NCBI GenBank assembly: GCA_001650955.1
Contig: LXYP01000012.1
Coordinates: 1 to 64,000, forward strand
DNA length: 64,000 nucleotides
From: Sphingomonadales bacterium EhC05
GTDB taxonomy: Bacteria > Pseudomonadota > Alphaproteobacteria > Sphingomonadales > Sphingomonadaceae
Direction: 5' to 3'
In this document: in pieces, positions 60,382 through 64,000 of the stretch
Position numbering within the stretch: the first letter of the stretch is position 1
Layout of the letters: every line of letters starts with the position of its first letter
Made by a program: the position numbers and the translations under genes
The notes under the pieces: generated by a model
What the model was told of the DNA's origin: nothing
The model's database searches: none
What the model saw: the letters and a program-made list of their open reading frames with translations, nothing else

Positions 60382-61685
60382 CTCTCGCGCGCTGCGATCA
60401 TCTCTGCGATATCGGTAAATTTCTCACGCGGTGCGCCCGCTCTTGCCCGGGCGATTTCAGCTTCTTCAATTTTCTTCCAATCGCGAAACGTGACCGCTTC
60501 GACATTGCGTTCTGCCATCAGGCGATCAAGTCCTTTGCGCCCTTCTTTCTGATCTCCAGCGCCAATATCTTCATCAATCAGTTCGACCATGCCAAACCCG
60601 TCGGGCTTGTTGGTGCCAATGGTTCCCGAAGGTCCACGCTTGGCCCAGCCAACGCAATAGAGACCCGGCAATATCCGGCCCTCGGTATTGGCAAAACGTC
60701 CCCGCCCATGCTCATAGGGTACGCCCTCAATCGGCGGCGTGCGATAACCAATACAACTGATGACCATCTGGCAATCCAGTTCATAACGCTCGCCAGTCCC
60801 GATCGAACGCATATCCTTATCCAGCTCGGTTCTTTCCACGACGATCTGCTCGACTTCACCATCACCCTTGATCTCAACCGGCATCGCAAAAAAATCAAAA
60901 TCGATCGTTATCGGCTTGTCGAGCAATTCTCCTGCCCGCTGATAGAAGCTGCGCAAATGAGTGACGGATTTGCGCATGCCCGGTTCGAGCATCGCGTCAT
61001 CACCTTCGTCGGGAAAGTCGAGCGGATCCACCACCGGTCGCGCCTTTTCCAAATGACCCAATTCGCCCAGTTCCTTGGGTGTCATCGCAATTTGATGAGG
61101 CCCGCGCCGTCCCAGCAAAGTGATTTTTCTAATCTTGCTTTGCGCCAAGGCGTCCAGGGCATGGGCAACAATATCGCTCCCGCTGAATTCATTCTGAGTT
61201 TTTGCCAATATGCGGGCCACGTCCAGCGCGACATTGCCATTGCCGATAATGGCTACGGATTTTCCAGCCAACGGGGGATTCAAATCCTTGAAATCAGGAT
61301 GGCCATTATACCAACCAACGAATGCCGCACTTCCGATAACGCCCGAAAGTTCGTTTCCTGGAATGTCGAGCTTGCGATCATTGGGCGCGCCCGTAGCCAA
61401 AACAACTGCGTCATAGAAGCCTTGCAACTCGTCAACGCTCACATCGCTGCCAACCGACACATTGCCAACAAAGCGAACATTGTCTCCGAGGTTGGTCTTT
61501 TCATAACGGCGCGAAACCGCCTTGATCGATTGATGGTCAGGCGCGACGCCGGTGCGGATCAGTCCAAAGGGAACCGGCAATCTATCAATGATGTCGATAC
61601 AGACTTCATCGCCAAATTTCTTCTGAGCCGCCTCGGCCGTATAATAGCCCGCAGGCCCGGATCCGATGATCGCGATATGCCGCAT
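60378..61685 (-). CDS. Ferredoxin/adrenodoxin-type NADP reductase (FprA-like)
   Basis: 435 residues of the adrenodoxin-reductase type: FAD-binding IIGSGPAGYYTAEAAQ at the N-terminus, PFGLIRTGVAPDHQSIK, and NADP-binding AIIGNGNVALDVARIL. It moves electrons between NADPH and ferredoxin, e.g. for cytochrome P450 systems. The partner is not in this window. Single gene, with the next exported-protein pair transcribed in the same direction from further upstream. Confidence 0.9.
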   Translation of the reverse strand: MRHIAIIGSGPAGYYTAEAAQKKFGDEVCIDIIDRLPVPFGLIRTGVAPDHQSIKAVSRRYEKTNLGDNVRFVGNVSVGSDVSVDELQGFYDAVVLATGAPNDRKLDIPGNELSGVIGSAAFVGWYNGHPDFKDLNPPLAGKSVAIIGNGNVALDVARILAKTQNEFSGSDIVAHALDALAQSKIRKITLLGRRGPHQIAMTPKELGELGHLEKARPVVDPLDFPDEGDDAMLEPGMRKSVTHLRSFYQRAGELLDKPITIDFDFFAMPVEIKGDGEVEQIVVERTELDKDMRSIGTGERYELDCQMVISCIGYRTPPIEGVPYEHGRGRFANTEGRILPGLYCVGWAKRGPSGTIGTNKPDGFGMVELIDEDIGAGDQKEGRKGLDRLMAERNVEAVTFRDWKKIEEAEIARARAGAPREKFTDIAEMIAARES

Positions 61686-61758
61686 GCATTCCCTCCCCGA
61701 TTATTTGAAACATATGCTAACGCCATAATTTCAAATGAAAAGAGAAAGGGCGCTTTTT

Positions 61759-62472
61759 TCAACCGTCTACGTTCGCCACATTATAACGATAGGCTTCTTC
61801 GCGAGACAGACATCGACGGGTAGATTTGTCTCCGTCACCGGTATCGACCGCTTTTTGCTTGTACATTATCTCGGATAATAGTTTGCGCGAAACGCCCATG
61901 CGAATGAGAAAATCATTATCCTCGGTCGCTAGCAGCGCACTTTCCTGCTCCACTTCGCCGATCAGACCAACAGTCGATTCCGTCCCCATTTCGATACTAT
62001 AATTAATCGCATCGCGGTCTCCGGTCATCGTGAACATATGGACCATGAAATGGCCGCCTTCGTCGATAATCCGAGCTCTGCCGCCCATGAAGACGAAGTT
62101 GCAGGCACTGAAACAAGTCCACCCCGGTGGTATCCGAGTTATAACAATTCCTCCAATTTTCCGAATAATCTGACCGGCTGCATTGCCCGCTCGCGCATTT
62201 CCACCGGGCGACCGGAGCCAGATTTCGGTAATATCGGGATTTTCTTCCAGCACTTTTTGCAGCCGCTCGGGTATCCCCTTGTCAATCACCCCTTCAGCAA
62301 GCAGAATCTTTTCGCCTCCCCGTTCGATCGGAGTGAGTTCCATTTGTTTGTTCGCAGACCAATCTGGCTCCGCCGGACATGTCGGATTATTGGGGTCCAT
62401 GGCGGTTTCAGCATGGGCGCCCACAGCGAGGCAGGACGCGGCCAATATTGCAGCTTTGATCAATTTTTTCAT
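61759..62472 (-). CDS. Exported ClpP-like (COG3904-type) protein
   Basis: 237 residues with a signal peptide (to about GAHA). LRSPGGNARAGNAAGQIIRK (the SPGGN of ClpP/SppA-like folds) and GWTCFSACNFVFMGG suggest a nucleophile Ser122. His 141 or 145 in GGHFMVHMF could be the general base. Periplasmic, so not the cytosolic Clp protease subunit. It starts three bases after the other exported protein's stop, so a two-gene operon. Substrate unknown. Confidence 0.82.
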   Translation of the reverse strand: MKKLIKAAILAASCLAVGAHAETAMDPNNPTCPAEPDWSANKQMELTPIERGGEKILLAEGVIDKGIPERLQKVLEENPDITEIWLRSPGGNARAGNAAGQIIRKIGGIVITRIPPGWTCFSACNFVFMGGRARIIDEGGHFMVHMFTMTGDRDAINYSIEMGTESTVGLIGEVEQESALLATEDNDFLIRMGVSRKLLSEIMYKQKAVDTGDGDKSTRRCLSREEAYRYNVANVDG

Positions 62473-62475
62473 ATT

Positions 62476-63048
62476 TTACACCATGATTACATATTGAGAT
62501 TCGCCGGGGGCCTTGCACATTCTCTTGCTCACCCGGGTCTCTTCGCCGTCGACAATAACGACATCGGTCAAGTTCATGCAACTGCTACCATTGGCCATCT
62601 CGGTTTTTTCCGTGATCGTTGAGCTGCCAGATACATCTGCACGGGTCTTACTTGTCCATTGCGAACTTGAGCCCACCTGCTCCGACCGCGTCACCTCGCG
62701 AGTCGCATCCGCTGCCTGAAGCTGCTCATCCGGGTCAAGCCGACAGGCAATTGAATCTGTCAGCGTATCCGCTACTTCGGCTCTTGGAATATAGGAACCG
62801 ACAACCCCCAATCCCCGAGTTGCCCGACGCGTGAAATCACCAATGACATTGCCCAAAATCGATTTGCCAATTGATTTTTCAGGATCGGTTGAGCAATCGG
62901 AAGCATTTTCATCGTCGTTCGACTTTGCACTAGCGGGAGGCCGTTTTTTAAACAGACCGCCAAACTGGGCCGACGCCGGCATTGGCGTGACAAGCGCCGC
63001 AACCAAAATCGCGCCAGATAATCTTGCAACAAAATGCTGGGTTTTCAT
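62476..63048 (-). CDS. Exported protein paired with the ClpP-like protein
   Basis: 190 residues from the ATG at 63048 (signal peptide to about PASAQF); a longer frame to 63096 adds unconvincing codons. It has four to five cysteines (ASDCSTDPEK, IACRLDPDEQ, SSCMNLTDV, KRMCKAPG), suggesting disulphides, and a stretch DPEKSIGKSILGNVIGDF. I recognise no family. It may act with the neighbouring ClpP-like protein as substrate or partner (inference). Confidence 0.7.
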   Translation of the reverse strand: MKTQHFVARLSGAILVAALVTPMPASAQFGGLFKKRPPASAKSNDDENASDCSTDPEKSIGKSILGNVIGDFTRRATRGLGVVGSYIPRAEVADTLTDSIACRLDPDEQLQAADATREVTRSEQVGSSSQWTSKTRADVSGSSTITEKTEMANGSSCMNLTDVVIVDGEETRVSKRMCKAPGESQYVIMV

Positions 63049-63201
63049 GTCGATCTCGATCTCTATACAATGATGTTTCACTGGATACCCTATCACTCCG
63101 CCATTCTCAAGCAGTGCAATGAATCACATTCTCAAGAAAATCAGAGATAGAAAACACCAGATTTCATGCTATCTTAGCGAGAGTCCTCAACAGGTGTTTA
63201 A

Positions 63202-64000
63202 ATGATTGAAAAACTTGCCAGCATATCGCTAACTATCCTCCTGCTCGCCGCCTGCACGGCTGCTGCTGACGATGTTGTCGATGGTCCGGACAGGATGTCA
63301 GCTACATTATTGGTCGGAAACAAAGCCGAGAATAGTCTGAGTTTTATCAACCTCGAAACCGGCAAGGAAACGGCACGCCGGGACACAGGCGACCAACCTC
63401 ACGAAATCGCGATTTCTCCTGATGGCAGGCTGGCTGCGGTGGTTTCCTATGGCGGACAGAGCATCGATGTTTTTGACATCAAAGCTCAGGAAAAAGTCGA
63501 GACGGTGAACCTGTCTCCCAACAAGCGCCCGCATGGCATCCTGTGGCTGGATGATGGCCGGATCATTGCAACCACCGAGGGCAGCGACAGCATCACGATT
63601 GTTTCACCACCGACCGGCGAGGAACAGCAGCGGGAAGTATCGGCGATATCGACCGGGCAAAAAGGCAGTCACATGCTGGTGATCACTCCGGACAAATCAC
63701 GGGCCTTTGTCACCAATATGCAATCCGGCACCCTGAGCGTTCTGGATTTGAACAGCATGAAAAAAATCAAAGATCTTCCCGCGGGGACCGAACCGGAAGG
63801 ATTGGCGATCACGCCAGATGGGGAAACCATCTGGGTCGCAGATCGTCAGGGCAATATGTTGCGGGTGTTTGATGCCCAAAGCCTGGAAGAATTATCTGCC
63901 ATAGAAACCGGAAGTTTCCCCATTAGAGTGGCAATCAGCCCTGATGGACAAATCGCAGTCACTTCGAATTTGGGTGACGGCGCGCTCGGCATTTTTGACG
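63202..64000 (+). CDS. Beta-propeller lipoprotein, YncE-like (cut by window end)
   Basis: Opens with a lipoprotein signal (LLLAACT near residue 18), then repeated propeller blades: VGNKAENSLSFINLETGK, ISPDGRLAAVVSYGGQSIDV, ITPDKSRAFVTNMQSGTLSV, ITPDGETIWVADRQGNML. The frame is open for 266 codons and runs off the window, so the total length is unknown. The YVTN/YncE family includes surface or periplasmic proteins, some binding DNA or electron-transfer cofactors. Role unknown. Confidence 0.8.
   Translation, partial: MIEKLASISLTILLLAACTAAADDVVDGPDRMSATLLVGNKAENSLSFINLETGKETARRDTGDQPHEIAISPDGRLAAVVSYGGQSIDVFDIKAQEKVETVNLSPNKRPHGILWLDDGRIIATTEGSDSITIVSPPTGEEQQREVSAISTGQKGSHMLVITPDKSRAFVTNMQSGTLSVLDLNSMKKIKDLPAGTEPEGLAITPDGETIWVADRQGNMLRVFDAQSLEELSAIETGSFPIRVAISPDGQIAVTSNLGDGALGIFD

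Overview
The window looks like a chromosomal segment of an alphaproteobacterium of the order Sphingomonadales (Sphingopyxis / Sphingorhabdus / Parasphingorhabdus-like). This rests on gene content and protein style (succinate dehydrogenase set, long nusA-infB cluster, PhhA, ABC-F, COG3904-type exported ClpP-like protein) and on many short palindromic repeats of kinds I associate with sphingomonads. I could not run a search, so the genus is an inference. Most of the window is ordinary core chromosome, with an AT-richer accessory patch at the left end.

Layout. 1-3.7 kb: accessory patch with small unknown genes, repeated motifs and a truncated P4-type integrase whose broken end runs into the 3' end of a LuxR-type gene. 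3.9-7.9 kb: sdhC-sdhD-sdhA with an unknown exported protein where sdhB would be expected. 8.0-13.9 kb: an SDR plus spermidine-synthase-like pair, a membrane diguanylate cyclase, an ABC-F ATPase and prmA. 14.1-17.9 kb: a LuxR-type response regulator converging on an MFS transporter-hybrid histidine kinase operon. 18.2-24.3 kb: phhA, a TIGR02117 protein, two tandem paralogous exported proteins, a Crp-type regulator divergent from a sterol-desaturase-like gene, and a GNAT gene lying between long direct repeats.

24.5-33.3 kb: ligA, a DUF559 gene embedded in repeats, recN, bamD and a DUF3142 lipoprotein paired with a large exported protein. 33.4-45.1 kb: the translation/transcription cluster, in transcription order rimP-nusA-ylxR-infB-rbfA-tdk-GNAT-methyltransferase-truB-rpsO-pnp, all on the minus strand. 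45.2-54.3 kb: a frameshifted phosphatase, a Ca/Na antiporter with argG, a CFA-synthase-like enzyme with a molybdopterin oxidoreductase/cytochrome b pair, a Rid protein, rlmN and a phosphoglycerate-mutase-like phosphatase. 54.5-64 kb: dnaN, a DUF2946/outer-membrane pair, an amidohydrolase, an epoxide-hydrolase-like enzyme, a ferredoxin-NADP reductase, two exported proteins and the start of a beta-propeller lipoprotein cut by the window end.

The most unusual theme is repeats. At least four families of palindromic elements occur between genes. Related elements also sit in frame inside essential genes (two in ligA, one in truB), and another supplies the apparent ribosome-binding site and C-terminal tail of the DUF559 gene. 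This resembles the Rickettsia palindromic elements, in a different lineage. No tRNA, rRNA, CRISPR array or complete insertion sequence was seen.
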